From an uncultured Sphingomonadaceae bacterium (GTDB lineage Bacteria > Pseudomonadota > Alphaproteobacteria > Sphingomonadales > Sphingomonadaceae): 64,000 nucleotides of DNA. This document shows positions 55,336-63,682 of this stretch, piece by piece (position 1 is the stretch's first letter; each line of letters starts with the position of its first letter). The stretch covers positions 1 through 64,000 of the forward strand of contig CAMYJW010000010.1 of the NCBI GenBank assembly GCA_947258815.1, given 5' to 3'. The notes under the pieces were generated by a model. That model was not told the origin of the DNA. It ran no database searches and was given only the letters and a program-made list of their open reading frames with translations. The position numbers and the translations under genes were made by a program.

Positions 55336-55748
55336 TATGCGGCCCCTTGTTCGTCATCCGTCGCCGGGCCGGAAACCACCAGGAACACCAGCGGTTCGAT
55401 CCCGCATGCGGTTATGCCGTGCTCGGCTCCGGCGGGAATCCAGACATAGTCATGCTTGCGCAGCAAATAGTCCTCGCCGTTGATTGTCATCATGCCTTCG
55501 CCTTCGAGCACGTAATAGACCTGCTCCTGCACGGCATGCGTGTGGCACTCAACATAGGCCATCGGCTGATAGTGCGAGATCCGCACATCGAGCAGATTGG
55601 TGCCCATCATCGATTTCGCGACCAGTTCCTTTGACAAGGCACCGCCAAAATGGGCGGGAAACTGCTGCCATGTCATGCGTGACATCGATCCGACGTAAGG
55701 CTGTCCGATAACGGGCGGTTGGCCGACAACGGGTTTTGCTGAACTCAT
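55335..55748 (-). CDS. cupin-domain protein
   Basis: A 137-residue small cupin. Metal ligands H69 and H71 (ECHTHAVQEQVYYVLEGEG) and H110 (PAGAEHG) follow the cupin pattern, with Gln75 in the usual Glu position. Such proteins may be dioxygenases, isomerases or epimerases acting on small acids. It is the first gene of the cupin-ALDH-ThDP-SDR operon. The glutamine may weaken metal binding. Confidence 0.8.
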   Translation of the reverse strand: MSSAKPVVGQPPVIGQPYVGSMSRMTWQQFPAHFGGALSKELVAKSMMGTNLLDVRISHYQPMAYVECHTHAVQEQVYYVLEGEGMMTINGEDYLLRKHDYVWIPAGAEHGITACGIEPLVFLVVSGPATDDEQGAA

Positions 55749-55910
55749 AATCTCTCGCTACTCTTGAATGACAAATCTTGAATGACAGACATCCGCCCTG
55801 CCCGGCATCGATTGCCCGGATCAGACGTTCGGACGTGAAACAGGCAAGCGGTCAGTTCACATCGCCAACCGCTTGCCTGCTGCTCCCTTCGCTGCAGGAA
55901 GCTGGACTGC

Positions 55911-56441
55911 TTACCAGGTTTCGCCCACTTCATCCGGGCGGGCAAATGCCTCTTCACTGGTCAGTTCGTTACGCTCTTCATCGACCCAGTGAAGATCGTA
56001 GGCACCGGCCCCCACCGTAAACAGAATGCACGCTTCCTCGCTTACGCAGCGGAAACGGTGGGTGGCGCCTGCCGGCACCTGGCTATAGCCGCCAGGGCTG
56101 AGCGCAACGGGATCGCTACCCTGAACCTGCACCACGACATCGCCGGTCAATACCGCAAATTCTTCAATCGGTGTGTGCCAGTGCCAGGGTGCAACGCCGC
56201 CCGGCGCGGTATGCGAAAGGAACGTGCCCGCTTCTTTCGAGATATCCCCGCGCAAACTGAGATTGCTGAAACTGGTGCCTTCCATCTTGATGAAATCTGC
56301 TTTCGTCGGATCAAGGATTGTCAGCACTTCGGCCTTTTCGGCGCAATCCTTCTTCGCTTCGTGATGTTCCGCCAGTGCCGCTCCGCTCCAGAGGCCCGCC
56401 GAGCAAACCAGTGCCACCATAATCCGCTTCGCATATGTCAT
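55911..56441 (-). CDS. exported cupin protein
   Basis: A 176-residue protein with a signal peptide (MTYAKRIMVALVCSAGLWSGAALA, the last Ala before EHHEAKK). The cupin site H87, H89, E93 and H128 (PWHWHTPIEEF and PAGATHRF) is intact, so it probably binds a metal in the periplasm. GGGAGAAGAAA precedes the ATG. It diverges from the second CaiB-type gene, sharing a 198-bp region with a perfect dyad. The role may be sensing or processing of the substrate outside the inner membrane. Confidence 0.8.
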   Translation of the reverse strand: MTYAKRIMVALVCSAGLWSGAALAEHHEAKKDCAEKAEVLTILDPTKADFIKMEGTSFSNLSLRGDISKEAGTFLSHTAPGGVAPWHWHTPIEEFAVLTGDVVVQVQGSDPVALSPGGYSQVPAGATHRFRCVSEEACILFTVGAGAYDLHWVDEERNELTSEEAFARPDEVGETW

Positions 56442-56565
56442 TTTCTTCTCCCGTTTGCGTCTGAAATCCTGCATGGTTCAATGCAGTGGCATCCGCAGTC
56501 CGTCGCCACTTCGCCAGACACCATCGTAACACCGGATTGCACCGCTATACACGCAATGGTATTGC

Positions 56566-56576
56566 ATATCTGATAT
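56566..56576. promoter_or_regulatory. operator-like dyad between the exported cupin and second CaiB gene
   Basis: ATATCTGATAT is a perfect palindrome around one T. It is flanked by ATTGC and TCCAAT, which extend the symmetry. It lies 64 bases upstream of the + strand CaiB start and 125 bases upstream of the exported cupin, so it could regulate both. Confidence 0.55.
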
Positions 56577-56639
56577 TCCAATGCCAGTAGATTTTGGCGC
56601 GCTGTGGCGTGATCGGACTTCCCTTGGAGAATTGCTTAG

Positions 56640-57758
56640 ATGAGACCACTTGAAGGGATCAGGGTGCTTGAGCTTTCAACCCTGCTGCCCGGCCCTCTGG
56701 CCACTCTGATTCTGGCCGAAGCCGGTGCGGAAGTCATCAAGGTAGAACGCCCCGGACGCGGCGACGAGATGCGCACCTATGTTCCCAAATTCGGCACGGA
56801 CAGCAGCAACTTCGCGCTGCTCAACCGCGGCAAGCGCAGTCTTTCCGTGGATCTGAAAGCCGAAGGCGCGGTGGCTCTGCTCACGCCCTTGCTGGAACAG
56901 GCCGATGTGCTGGTTGAACAGTTCCGGCCCGGCGTGCTGGATCGGCTGGGCCTTGGATATGAAGCCGTCCGGGCAATCAACCCACGCATCATTTATGCGT
57001 CGATCACCGGCTGGGGCGCTTCCGGCCCGCATGCCGAGACGGCGGCGCACGATCTGAATTTCTGCGCACAGACCGGTATGCTCGATCTCACAGCGGGATC
57101 CGATGGCACACCGGGCCTGCCCGCCGCGCTGGTTGGCGACATTGCGGGCGGCACGTATCCCGCGATCATGAATATCCTGATGGCGCTGCTCCAGCGTGAG
57201 CGGACGGGCGAAGGATGCCAGCTTGAAATCGCGATGGCCGATAATCTTTTCACGCTGATGTACTGGGCAATCGGCAGCGGTCTGGCGGCAGGAGAATGGC
57301 CACGGTCCGGCGGTGAACTCGTGACCGGGGGATCGCCGCGTTACAATATCTATCGCACGGCCGATGGCCGCTTCATCGCTGCCGCACCGATCGAGGAGAA
57401 GTTCTGGATCAATTTCTGCGACGCGATTGGTCTCGACGCTGAATATCGCGTCGATTCGATCGACCCGCAGCTCTCAATCCGCAAGGTTGGCGAAAGGATA
57501 GCGGGCGCAACCGGCAGCGAGTGGGAACAGCGGTTTGCCGGAAAAGACGTGTGCGCCACGCTGGTCGTCTCGCTGGAACAGGCGATGCAAGACCCGCACT
57601 TCACAAGTCGCGGTGTGTTCGATCACACGCTTGGCGGCGGTGTGGATGCGATTTCCGCGCTGCCCGTTCCGGTCTCGCACCAGTTTCGCGGAAAGGCGCA
57701 GACGCGCACTTATCCCGAACTTGGCGAGGGCAATGCCGAATATCTCGGCTCAGACTGA
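56640..57758 (+). CDS. CaiB/BaiF family CoA-transferase, alpha-methylacyl-CoA racemase-like
   Basis: The 372-residue family III protein begins RPLEGIRVLELSTLLPGPLATLILAEAGAEVIKVERP and continues with VEQFRPGVLDRLGLGYEAV (both cut here), which match alpha-methylacyl-CoA racemases. The His137-Asp138 pair in AAHDLNFCAQTG corresponds to the racemase site. Racemases invert 2-methyl groups so that branched acyl-CoA can enter beta-oxidation. A CoA-transferase role cannot be excluded. It converges with the following operon on the other strand and diverges from the exported cupin. Confidence 0.85.
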   Translation: MRPLEGIRVLELSTLLPGPLATLILAEAGAEVIKVERPGRGDEMRTYVPKFGTDSSNFALLNRGKRSLSVDLKAEGAVALLTPLLEQADVLVEQFRPGVLDRLGLGYEAVRAINPRIIYASITGWGASGPHAETAAHDLNFCAQTGMLDLTAGSDGTPGLPAALVGDIAGGTYPAIMNILMALLQRERTGEGCQLEIAMADNLFTLMYWAIGSGLAAGEWPRSGGELVTGGSPRYNIYRTADGRFIAAAPIEEKFWINFCDAIGLDAEYRVDSIDPQLSIRKVGERIAGATGSEWEQRFAGKDVCATLVVSLEQAMQDPHFTSRGVFDHTLGGGVDAISALPVPVSHQFRGKAQTRTYPELGEGNAEYLGSD

Positions 57759-57764
57759 CCCCGA

Positions 57765-58415
57765 TCAGCCGCCCGAACGCGCTTTTGCCACGCGGGCCGC
57801 GCGGGCAGGAGCATAAGGTTCCTGGCCCAGAGCCTCGTAAAGCGCCTGCGTGACATCGAAATGCTCGGCCAGTCCGGTGCGGTTAAGCAACGCGATCGGG
57901 CCTTCGGGATAACCCAGCCCCATGCACAGCGTGCGGTCCAGATCCTCGGCTGTCGCCAGCTTTTCATCAAGGCGGCGCAGCGTTGCGTTAAGATAAGGGC
58001 GCAGCAGCCGGTCAATGATCCGGCCCGGAAAATCCTCACACACGGCCACGGTCAGCCCGGCAGCTTCAAACGCGGCGCGCGCGGCATCCAGCGCTTCTGG
58101 CGTGGTCCATGGCTGGCGGACGAGTTCGACAAGCTGCCCCGGTTCTGCCGTGCCCAGCCGGAAGCGGGCAAAACCCACCAGCCGCCCATCGCCATTGGCA
58201 GGCCCGGATGCCAGCCCGCCATGAACGCCAAGGCATTCGCTGCCCAGTTCCACCGCCACGAATGGCGCATCGCCGAACGCGCCGCCGTCCACCAACGCAT
58301 GATCCGATCCAAGCATCACCAGTCCGGCCCCGCTTTCATCGGCGGCCTCGATAAATTCATGGGATGTTGGGAACGAGCGGCTCTTGCCCGATGTTACAAT
58401 ACGATAGCTCGCCAT
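57765..58415 (-). CDS. 3-hydroxyacyl-CoA dehydrogenase C-terminal domain-like protein
   Basis: A 216-residue protein whose C-terminal half has the 3-hydroxyacyl-CoA dehydrogenase helical domain: DFPGRIIDRLLRPYLNATLR and GYPEGPIALLNRTGLAEHF. The N-terminal half lacks the Rossmann GxGxxG. It follows the 3-hydroxybutyryl-CoA dehydrogenase gene by two bases (ATG 58415, stop ends 58418), so it may form a complex or act as a split subunit. The function is inferred from the domain and position only. Confidence 0.7.
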   Translation of the reverse strand: MASYRIVTSGKSRSFPTSHEFIEAADESGAGLVMLGSDHALVDGGAFGDAPFVAVELGSECLGVHGGLASGPANGDGRLVGFARFRLGTAEPGQLVELVRQPWTTPEALDAARAAFEAAGLTVAVCEDFPGRIIDRLLRPYLNATLRRLDEKLATAEDLDRTLCMGLGYPEGPIALLNRTGLAEHFDVTQALYEALGQEPYAPARAARVAKARSGG

Positions 58416-58417
58416 GC

Positions 58418-59290
58418 TCACGCTCCAAATGTCTTGCTGTCGGCATAATCGTGGAACCCGCGACCGGATTTCTTGCCCAGATGTCCGGCGGCGATCATGC
58501 GCCGCACCAGCGGCGGGCAGGCCGCGCGCGGTTCGTTGGTGAGGCCATGCATCGCCTCGCACAGCAATTTCTGCGTATCCATGCCCACCAGATCGAGCAG
58601 CTCAAGCGGCCCCATCGGATAGCCAAGCGCGGTCTTGATCGCCTTGTCGATCTCTGCCGGTTCCGCCACGCCCTGTTCCACCAGCCGGATTGCATCGTTG
58701 TTAAACGGGATCAGGAAGTAATTGAGAATGAAGCCCGGCGTGTCCTGCGTTTTGACAGGGACTTGCTTCATAGCCTCGCAAAATTCCCACGCGGCGGCGA
58801 ACGTTTCGTCGCTGGTGGTCAGCCCCGGTGACATTTCAACCAGCTTCATCAGCTGCGCGGGCAGGCAGAAATGCATGCCCACGGTGCGATCCGCACGGCC
58901 CGATCCGCCCGCGATTTCGGTGATCGAAATGGTCGATGTGTTGGAGGCGAAAATGGTGTGCGGCGGACACACCGCATCAAGGCCGGCAAACAGCGCATGC
59001 TTGACTTCCAGATCCTCAAACACCGCTTCGATGATGATATCGCACCCGGCCATGCCCTGATGGGTTGTGGTGCCCGATACCCGCTCCATGATTTTCGGCA
59101 GCTCTTCGGCATCGAGTTTTCCGCGTTCGACGGACTTGCGCAAAAAAGCCTCGATCTGGCCACGCGCACGTTCAAGCGCGGGTTCCTGCGTATCGTAAAG
59201 CACGGTTGCAAATCCGGCGCGTGCGGCAACGATGGCAATGCCCGTTCCCATCGTGCCGCATCCGGCAACGCCCACTGTCTTGATCGTCAT
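58418..59290 (-). CDS. 3-hydroxyacyl-CoA (3-hydroxybutyryl-CoA) dehydrogenase
   Basis: A 290-residue NAD-dependent enzyme oxidising L-3-hydroxyacyl-CoA. The nucleotide motif is GVAGCGTMGTGIA (7-19), the catalytic histidine is H140 in HFCLPAQLMKLVE with E152 beside it (the usual HFFNP has Leu instead of Asn), and the C-terminal domain has TPGFILNYFLIPFNNDA. A beta-oxidation operon surrounds it. The changed motif suggests a specialised substrate. Confidence 0.87.
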   Translation of the reverse strand: MTIKTVGVAGCGTMGTGIAIVAARAGFATVLYDTQEPALERARGQIEAFLRKSVERGKLDAEELPKIMERVSGTTTHQGMAGCDIIIEAVFEDLEVKHALFAGLDAVCPPHTIFASNTSTISITEIAGGSGRADRTVGMHFCLPAQLMKLVEMSPGLTTSDETFAAAWEFCEAMKQVPVKTQDTPGFILNYFLIPFNNDAIRLVEQGVAEPAEIDKAIKTALGYPMGPLELLDLVGMDTQKLLCEAMHGLTNEPRAACPPLVRRMIAAGHLGKKSGRGFHDYADSKTFGA

Positions 59291-59303
59291 TGGGAAAATT
59301 CCA

Positions 59304-60479
59304 TCATTTCTGGAGAAAACTTCGGCCGATAAGCTGGCGGTGGACCTGATTGGTGCCTTCCCAGATCTGCGTGATCTTGGCATCGCGCATCAGCCGTTCG
59401 ACCCGGTGTTCCTTGCAATAGCCATAGCCGCCCAGCAGCTGGACGGCATCGGTGGTAACGCGCATCGCGATATCGGATGCGCGCATTTTGAGGACGGACG
59501 CCTCAATCCCGATATCGTTAACGCCCGCGCCGATCTGCTGGCCAACCTGCCAAAGCCACGATTCGCACATCAGCAGTTCCGCCGCCAGATCGGCCAGCAT
59601 GAACTGTACGCCCTGAAACTCGATGATCTTGCGGCCCGATTGCTGGCGTTCGTTGATATAGGCCACCGCATCGTCAAACGCCGCGCGCGCGATGCCAAGC
59701 GCATGGGCGGCAATGCTGGGACGCGATTTGTTGAGCGAGGAGAACAGGATTTTAAGGCCATCGCCCGGCGCGCCGATCAGGTTGGCACGCGGCACGCGCG
59801 CGCCATCGAAGGCAAGCTGCGCGGTGCTCGATGCATTGGTGCCCATCTTGCGTTCCTTGCCCAGCACTTCCAGACCCGGCGTGCCTTTTTCAAGCACCAA
59901 AACGGAGATGGCGGCCTTGGGGTTTTCGATCGCATCCCATTTGCCGAACACCAGATAGAAATCGGCGACATCGCCATTGGTGATGAAAATCTTGCCGCCG
60001 TCGATAACGATCTCATCGCCATCCTCGCGAAAGCGCGTGGTCATGCCGGTGGCATCGGACCCGGCATTGGGCTCTGTTATCGCCAGCGAGGCCAGCGCGC
60101 CTTCGGCCAGCCGGGGCAGGATACGCCGTTTCTGATCATCGGTGCCAAAATCAATCACCGGCTTCATCGCGTGAAAGTTTGTCGCCCAGACAATCCCGGT
60201 TGCCGCGCAGGCCGCCGATATTTCACGAACGCAGGCCAGATAGCAGGTGTAGGATAGCGGACTCCCGCCGTATTCTTCCGGCACGAACATCGCGTTGAGG
60301 CCAAGCTGGTTGATCAGTTGGACGTTTTCCCACGGAAACTCGCCGCTTTCATCATAGGCGGCGGCGCGTTCCATCAGTGGCCCGCGCGCGGCCGATGATA
60401 CGCTTTCCAGCACGGCCCGTTCGGTATCGTCCAGCGGGATATTCGCGTCCAGCCGCTCAAAAATTGTCTGGCCTGCCAT
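59304..60479 (-). CDS. acyl-CoA dehydrogenase
   Basis: A 391-residue acyl-CoA dehydrogenase. The FAD/substrate segment SLAITEPNAGSDATGM and the terminal ITQIWEGTNQVHRQLIGR, with catalytic Glu374 in IWEGT, are standard. The ATG at 60479 shares one base with the stop of the upstream SDR, so translation is coupled. It should introduce the 2,3-double bond in the same operon as a hydratase, 3-hydroxyacyl-CoA dehydrogenase and ligase. Confidence 0.9.
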   Translation of the reverse strand: MAGQTIFERLDANIPLDDTERAVLESVSSAARGPLMERAAAYDESGEFPWENVQLINQLGLNAMFVPEEYGGSPLSYTCYLACVREISAACAATGIVWATNFHAMKPVIDFGTDDQKRRILPRLAEGALASLAITEPNAGSDATGMTTRFREDGDEIVIDGGKIFITNGDVADFYLVFGKWDAIENPKAAISVLVLEKGTPGLEVLGKERKMGTNASSTAQLAFDGARVPRANLIGAPGDGLKILFSSLNKSRPSIAAHALGIARAAFDDAVAYINERQQSGRKIIEFQGVQFMLADLAAELLMCESWLWQVGQQIGAGVNDIGIEASVLKMRASDIAMRVTTDAVQLLGGYGYCKEHRVERLMRDAKITQIWEGTNQVHRQLIGRSFLQK

Positions 60480-61228
60480 CAGGACACCAACGCCTGTGCG
60501 CCATCGATGTAGATGGTTTCGCCGGTGAGATACGTAGTTGGCATCGCAAACAGATTGACGACAAGCGCGGCAATATCTTCGGGCGTGCCGGGCTTTCCGT
60601 TGGGGATGCGCGATTCGATATAGGGTTGCAGCGGACCGCCGGGTTTGTCCCATTCCTCGCGGTTGAGGTCCGTCAGCACAAAGCCCGGCGCGATGTTCAC
60701 CAACGAAATGCCATAGCGCGCCCATTCCACCGCCAGCACCCGCGTGATCGAACCAACCGCGGCTTTCGATGCGCTGTAGGCGAGATTGTTTTTCACGCCC
60801 AGCTTATCGAAAAACGAACCCATGTTGAGGATCAGGCCGCCGTCGACGTCCTTGAGGTGCGGATAAGCCGCCTGACACCCGATTACGACCGAATCCGCAT
60901 TAGCCGCCATGATCGCGCGCCATTCGTCCATCGGCATTGTTGCAGAGCGGTGTTCATCATGAAAACCCGCGTTGTTGACCAGCCCGGCGAACGGCAGCGG
61001 GCCGCTTGCGAAATCGTCGATGGCCTTGCGCAGCGCAGCCTCATCAGTGACATCGGCGCTGGCGGGTATGCACCGTTTCAGCACGCTGGCATCGGCATCC
61101 TTGATCTGCGGCAGGCTTCCAGAGCGCGAAATGCAGCCCACGGTATAACCTTGCTCAGCCAATCGATAGGCGATTGCCGCCCCGATCCCGCGGCTGGCGC
61201 CGGTTACGATAACAAGTTTGTCCATCAT
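60479..61228 (-). CDS. short-chain dehydrogenase/reductase
   Basis: The 249-residue SDR has TGASRGIGA at about 9-17, NNAG (VNNAGFH), and Tyr-Lys in LAYSASKAAVG. The tail TTYLTGETIYIDGAQALVS is usual. ATG 61228 overlaps the stop of the preceding hydratase (ATGATG), so the genes are coupled. It probably acts on a hydroxy intermediate of the same catabolic pathway. Confidence 0.88.
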   Translation of the reverse strand: MMDKLVIVTGASRGIGAAIAYRLAEQGYTVGCISRSGSLPQIKDADASVLKRCIPASADVTDEAALRKAIDDFASGPLPFAGLVNNAGFHDEHRSATMPMDEWRAIMAANADSVVIGCQAAYPHLKDVDGGLILNMGSFFDKLGVKNNLAYSASKAAVGSITRVLAVEWARYGISLVNIAPGFVLTDLNREEWDKPGGPLQPYIESRIPNGKPGTPEDIAALVVNLFAMPTTYLTGETIYIDGAQALVS

Positions 61229-61992
61229 TCGCCTTTGAACTGCGCGGTGCGTTTTTCGAGGAACGCCAGCATGCCTTCTTCGGCATCGGCGGTGCGATAG
61301 GCCAGCGTTGAAAGATCAGCCTCCGCACGCAGCCCTTCTTCCAGAGAGGTGGACGATGCCCGCATCACTGCCTCGCGCGCAAACTCAACCGCGAGCGCGC
61401 CAAACTGGCTGAACTGGCGGGCAAAGGCGATGGCTTCATCAAGCGGATCGCCTTCGACCAGTTTGTTGACCAGCCCCATTTCCAGCGCTTCGGGCGCTTT
61501 CACGGTGCGGCCGGTCAGGATCATTTCCATCGCGCGCGCTTCACCGATCAGGCGCGGCAGACGCTGCGTGCCACCATATCCGGGGATCAGGCCCAGTTTG
61601 ATTTCGGGCAGGCCCATCTTTGCAGATGCAGTCGCCAGCCGGAAATTGCAGGCCAGCGCCAGTTCCATCCCGCCGCCAAAGGCAAACCCGCCGATCATCG
61701 CGATTGAAGGAATGCGCAGTGCATCGATTTTGGCAAAAATGGCCTGCCCGAACTGCGCGCCGCGTTTCTGGGCGGAGAGATCGCGGTTTGTCAGCTCCTT
61801 GATATCCGCGCCGGCGCAAAATGCCTTGTCGCCAGCACCGATGACGATCAACGCGCGCGCGTCTGAGGCCGCCACTTTATCAATCGCCGCGCCGATATCT
61901 GCGATGAGCGCAAAGCTGAGTGCGTTCAGCGCTTCGGGACGATCAATCGTCAGAACGGCAAATTCATCCCTGAATTGCAGGTCGATACTCAA
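61225..61992 (-). CDS. enoyl-CoA hydratase
   Basis: A 255-residue crotonase. Both hydratase glutamates are present: E110 in FAFGGGMELALACNF and E130 in MGLPEIKLGLIPG; GAGDKAFCAGADIKEL forms the oxyanion hole. The start is a TTG at 61992 that overlaps the ligase stop (TTGA) and is preceded by AAGGAG at eight bases, so the unusual codon is well supported. Confidence 0.9.
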   Translation of the reverse strand: MSIDLQFRDEFAVLTIDRPEALNALSFALIADIGAAIDKVAASDARALIVIGAGDKAFCAGADIKELTNRDLSAQKRGAQFGQAIFAKIDALRIPSIAMIGGFAFGGGMELALACNFRLATASAKMGLPEIKLGLIPGYGGTQRLPRLIGEARAMEMILTGRTVKAPEALEMGLVNKLVEGDPLDEAIAFARQFSQFGALAVEFAREAVMRASSTSLEEGLRAEADLSTLAYRTADAEEGMLAFLEKRTAQFKGE

Positions 61993-63671
61993 GCCGAATT
62001 CTCCTTAAGCGGCACGCGTTCGATCGCGACGGGCGCGAATTTTCCTGCACGGTGCCATTCAACCAGCACCCGCTTCAGGATCTTGCCGCTGGCCGTGAGC
62101 GGAAATTCAGGCAGGACGGCGAAGAACTCTGGCAGATCGTATTTCGACAGCCCCTGATCGAACAGATGCCGCACCATACCTTCGCCGCTTGGCTCATCCG
62201 AACCGGCCAGCATGATCGCCAGACAAACCTGTTCACCCAGCCGATCATCGGGAACCGCAATCGCCGCTGCACGCAGAACCGCAGGATGGCGCAATGCCAG
62301 ATCCTCGATCCGAGAAGGGTGGATGTTATGCCCGCCCCGGATGATGATATCCTTGCGACGGCCCATGACTTGCAGATTGCCCTGTTCGTCCACCCGGCCC
62401 AGATCACCGCTCATCAGATAGCCGTGCGCGTTGAACGAATTTTCGGTCGCTTCCTGATTGGCGAAGTAGCCCAGCATCAGCATCGCGCCTTTGCCGCCGA
62501 TTTCACCGATTGAGCCGGGTTCGGCCTCTTCATCGGGGCGATCTTCATTGAAGATTTTCGCTTCGTATGCCTTGCAGCTGCGCCCGCATGTTCCGGCGAT
62601 GACATCTGGCGGATCATCCGGCAGGGTGTAACTGTGCGATCCGTTTTCGGTCATCCCGTAGATGTTCTGGGGGGTAACTCCCATCGCCAGCAGCCGGTCT
62701 GCCGTTTCGCGCGGGATCGGCGCGCCGGCCATGTAAAAGACGGACACTTTGCCAAGCGCGGTTCGCCCCTCGCGCTGCAAGGCGGCAAGAATATCTATCG
62801 CATGCGTGGGAACGCCCATCACATATGTTGCGCCGGTCTGTTCTATCCAGTCCACCGGCGCGATGCCCGATTGCGGATCGGTCAAGACCAGCTCGCACGC
62901 GGCCACAAGCACCTGATCGATCGCGACAGTGCCGATGTGGTGGCTCACCGGACTAAGGCTGCACAGCACGGTGTTTTCATCGTGGTGCCAGTCTTCCACC
63001 ATGCAGCGCGCGTTGGCGAGCAGGGTGTTATCGCTGTGCATCACCGATTTGGGGATGCCGGTCGTGCCCGAGGTGAAGGCCAGATACGTCACCTTGTCGG
63101 GATCGTTTATCGCGGGCGGCGGGGGCGCGTCGACGCTTTCTGGAAACGGCAGTGTGCCGGGTGGAAGCGGCGCATCTTCATCGCCATCGCGCGCGCGCAG
63201 TGCGTAAAGTGCTTTCAACGAGGGCACTTCGCGCAACCGTTCGAATGCGGCGTCTCCCTGATTGTCCGCGCCATAGCCGACCTGCGCGAACAGCGCTTTT
63301 GTATTGACCGAACTGAGCAGCGTGGCGATTTCTTCAACGGTATAATTCTGATGCAGCGAGGTGTTGCAGATATACCCGTTGCGCGAACAGGCGAGCAGCA
63401 CGATCACCGCTTCAACACGGCTTGGCAGCCAGATCGAAACGCGATCACCGGGCTTGAGGCCAGCGGCATGCAGCGCGGCGGCGACGTTTTCCACTGCGTC
63501 ATGAAACTGCGCCCAGCTTAGCTGGCGGAAGGGATCGCGCAGCGCGCCTGCATCCGGGCGGCGCCGGGCATTTCGCTGCAACAGCGCAAACAGCGTCTCG
63601 TCACGCCATAGCCCTTCGGCATAATATTGTTTTGCCGGGCCGGGCCTATGCAGAGTGAGGATCGCCGTCAC
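61989..63671 (-). CDS. AMP-dependent acyl-CoA synthetase/ligase
   Basis: A 560-residue adenylate-forming ligase activating a carboxylic acid to its CoA thioester. The core motifs are YLAFTSGTTGIPKSVMHS (A3), YGMTENGSHSY (A5), YLMSGDLGRVDEQG (A7), GRRKDIIIRGGHNIHPSRIE (A8, split) and LTASGKILKR with the conserved Lys (A10). The start is GTG 63671, preceded by AAGGAG. It lies at the head of a beta-oxidation operon, downstream of a MenB/BadI-like gene, so it probably activates the pathway substrate. Confidence 0.92.
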   Translation of the reverse strand: MTAILTLHRPGPAKQYYAEGLWRDETLFALLQRNARRRPDAGALRDPFRQLSWAQFHDAVENVAAALHAAGLKPGDRVSIWLPSRVEAVIVLLACSRNGYICNTSLHQNYTVEEIATLLSSVNTKALFAQVGYGADNQGDAAFERLREVPSLKALYALRARDGDEDAPLPPGTLPFPESVDAPPPPAINDPDKVTYLAFTSGTTGIPKSVMHSDNTLLANARCMVEDWHHDENTVLCSLSPVSHHIGTVAIDQVLVAACELVLTDPQSGIAPVDWIEQTGATYVMGVPTHAIDILAALQREGRTALGKVSVFYMAGAPIPRETADRLLAMGVTPQNIYGMTENGSHSYTLPDDPPDVIAGTCGRSCKAYEAKIFNEDRPDEEAEPGSIGEIGGKGAMLMLGYFANQEATENSFNAHGYLMSGDLGRVDEQGNLQVMGRRKDIIIRGGHNIHPSRIEDLALRHPAVLRAAAIAVPDDRLGEQVCLAIMLAGSDEPSGEGMVRHLFDQGLSKYDLPEFFAVLPEFPLTASGKILKRVLVEWHRAGKFAPVAIERVPLKENSA

Positions 63672-63682
63672 ACACGTTCTCC

